DNA from: an uncultured Porphyromonas sp. | GTDB lineage: Bacteria > Bacteroidota > Bacteroidia > Bacteroidales > Porphyromonadaceae | Assembly (NCBI GenBank): GCA_900539765.1 | Contig: UQDF01000080.1 | Coordinates: 1 to 6,519 of the forward strand | Length of the DNA stretch: 6,519 nt | Direction of reading: 5' to 3' | Shown: positions 6,236-6,519 of the stretch, one piece after another | How the letters are laid out: every line of letters starts with the position of its first letter | Numbering within the stretch: position 1 is the first letter of the stretch | Made by a program: the position numbers and the translations under genes | The notes under the pieces: generated by a model | Database searches by the model: none | What the model saw: only the letters and a program-made list of their open reading frames with translations | What the model was told of the DNA's origin: nothing

Positions 6236-6355
6236 ATCTCCACGTGGGAGAGGAAAAATTCTTCGGAAGTTTCATTTGATTCCTCCGAAGTTTTATTTCG
6301 TCTTCACGTGGAGATTATTTTATCCCCACGTGGAAATTCGAAAATATCCACGTAG
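6192..6355. repeat. Phased palindrome array, eight units at about 22 bp
   Basis: CCACGTGG occurs at 6196-6203, 6218-6225, 6240-6247 and 6326-6333, with one-base variants TCACGTGG at 6304-6311 and CCACGTAG at 6348-6355. Two further near-palindromes, CTTCGGAAG (6261-6269) and CCTCCGAAG (6282-6290), fill the gap. The centres fall at 6199.5, 6221.5, 6243.5, 6265, 6286, 6307.5, 6329.5 and 6351.5, so steps are 21-22 bp. Spacers are 13-14 nt, A/T-rich and differ from one another. The array is also globally symmetric about 6275.5. It carries no believable gene. Possible roles are a cooperative protein-binding array, a large RNA or DNA hairpin, or a mobile intergenic repeat; none is shown by the sequence. 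Confidence 0.9.
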
Positions 6356-6519
6356 AAATGCCCTTGACGGGTGACGATGTGTAGGGGAGCTCGTCTCGTT
6401 TTGACACAGCGGATATCCTCCCGCTAGACACTATCCGTGCGTTGCTACGGTTCGCTACTCGTCTTCGCAATTTCCAGTAGTAAGTGCAACACGAAGCGTA
6501 TAAAAGCACCCACCCCTGG
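6356..6519. other. Right-end sequence with no recognised gene
   Basis: I see no coding frame with family motifs, no tRNA fold and no TAnnTTTG element here. A 64-codon minus-strand frame (6315-6509) ends inside the palindrome array and is not credible. A weak 5-bp stem AGCGG/CCGCT with an 8-nt loop lies near 6408-6425. The stretch returns to higher GC than the array. Confidence 0.5.

Noticed and set aside
6192..6355. CRISPR array
   Set aside because: The repeated core is only 8 bp and the spacers 13-14 nt, far too short for CRISPR, and no cas gene is in the window.
6401..6430. TTGACA-like promoter on the plus strand
   Set aside because: A sigma-70 style -35 box is not the usual signal in Bacteroidota, no TAnnTTTG follows, and no gene lies downstream in the window.
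6315..6509. 64-codon minus-strand frame at the right end
   Set aside because: Its C-terminal part is translated palindrome array, with no motif and no promoter-like element in front.
6420..6519. Possible tRNA, prompted by GGTTCG near 6449
   Set aside because: No acceptor, D or anticodon stems can be paired around it on either strand.

Overview
The window looks like chromosomal DNA from a Bacteroidota bacterium, most likely a Porphyromonas-type organism. I base this on the gene set and order, on two upstream elements reading TACCTTTG (a match to the Bacteroidota TAnnTTTG promoter element), on the lack of clear Shine-Dalgarno sequences, and on the style of intergenic palindromic repeats. The genus is an inference from protein resemblance; no 16S or other marker is present.

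All five supported genes are on the minus strand, so biological order runs right to left. From 6110 down to 2160 lies a compact four-gene unit: a one-pass membrane protein with two extracytoplasmic PASTA domains, an RluD-type 23S rRNA pseudouridine synthase, D-alanine--D-alanine ligase (ddl), and a cytosolic-face glycerolipid acyltransferase. The genes overlap or are separated by at most 30 nt (23 nt overlap, 30 nt gap, 4 nt ATGA overlap), which suggests one transcript from the promoter near 6138-6145. The unit joins envelope functions (peptidoglycan precursor synthesis, a PASTA cell-wall sensor or scaffold, phospholipid acylation) with a ribosome-modification enzyme. Further left, tig (trigger factor, 559-2001) has its own promoter near 2044-2051 and a probable terminator hairpin at 492-535.

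The non-coding parts hold the unusual material. At 6192-6355, upstream of the four-gene promoter, eight short palindromes (mostly CCACGTGG) are spaced about 22 bp apart, and the whole array is itself an imperfect inverted repeat centred at 6275.5. Between tig and the acyltransferase are two adjoining tandem arrays: six 7-bp TTAGARR-like units, then five 9-bp units containing CTAGTGG, which place TAG stops in frame behind the acyltransferase gene. At the left end, 1-251 contains an 11-bp-stem hairpin and two copies of an approximately 66-bp sequence with an 88-bp period, separated by a REP-like hairpin. I found no convincing gene in 1-558 or in 6356-6519, no RNA gene, no CRISPR array and no complete insertion sequence. 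The genes themselves are ordinary; the phased palindrome array is the best candidate for an undescribed element.
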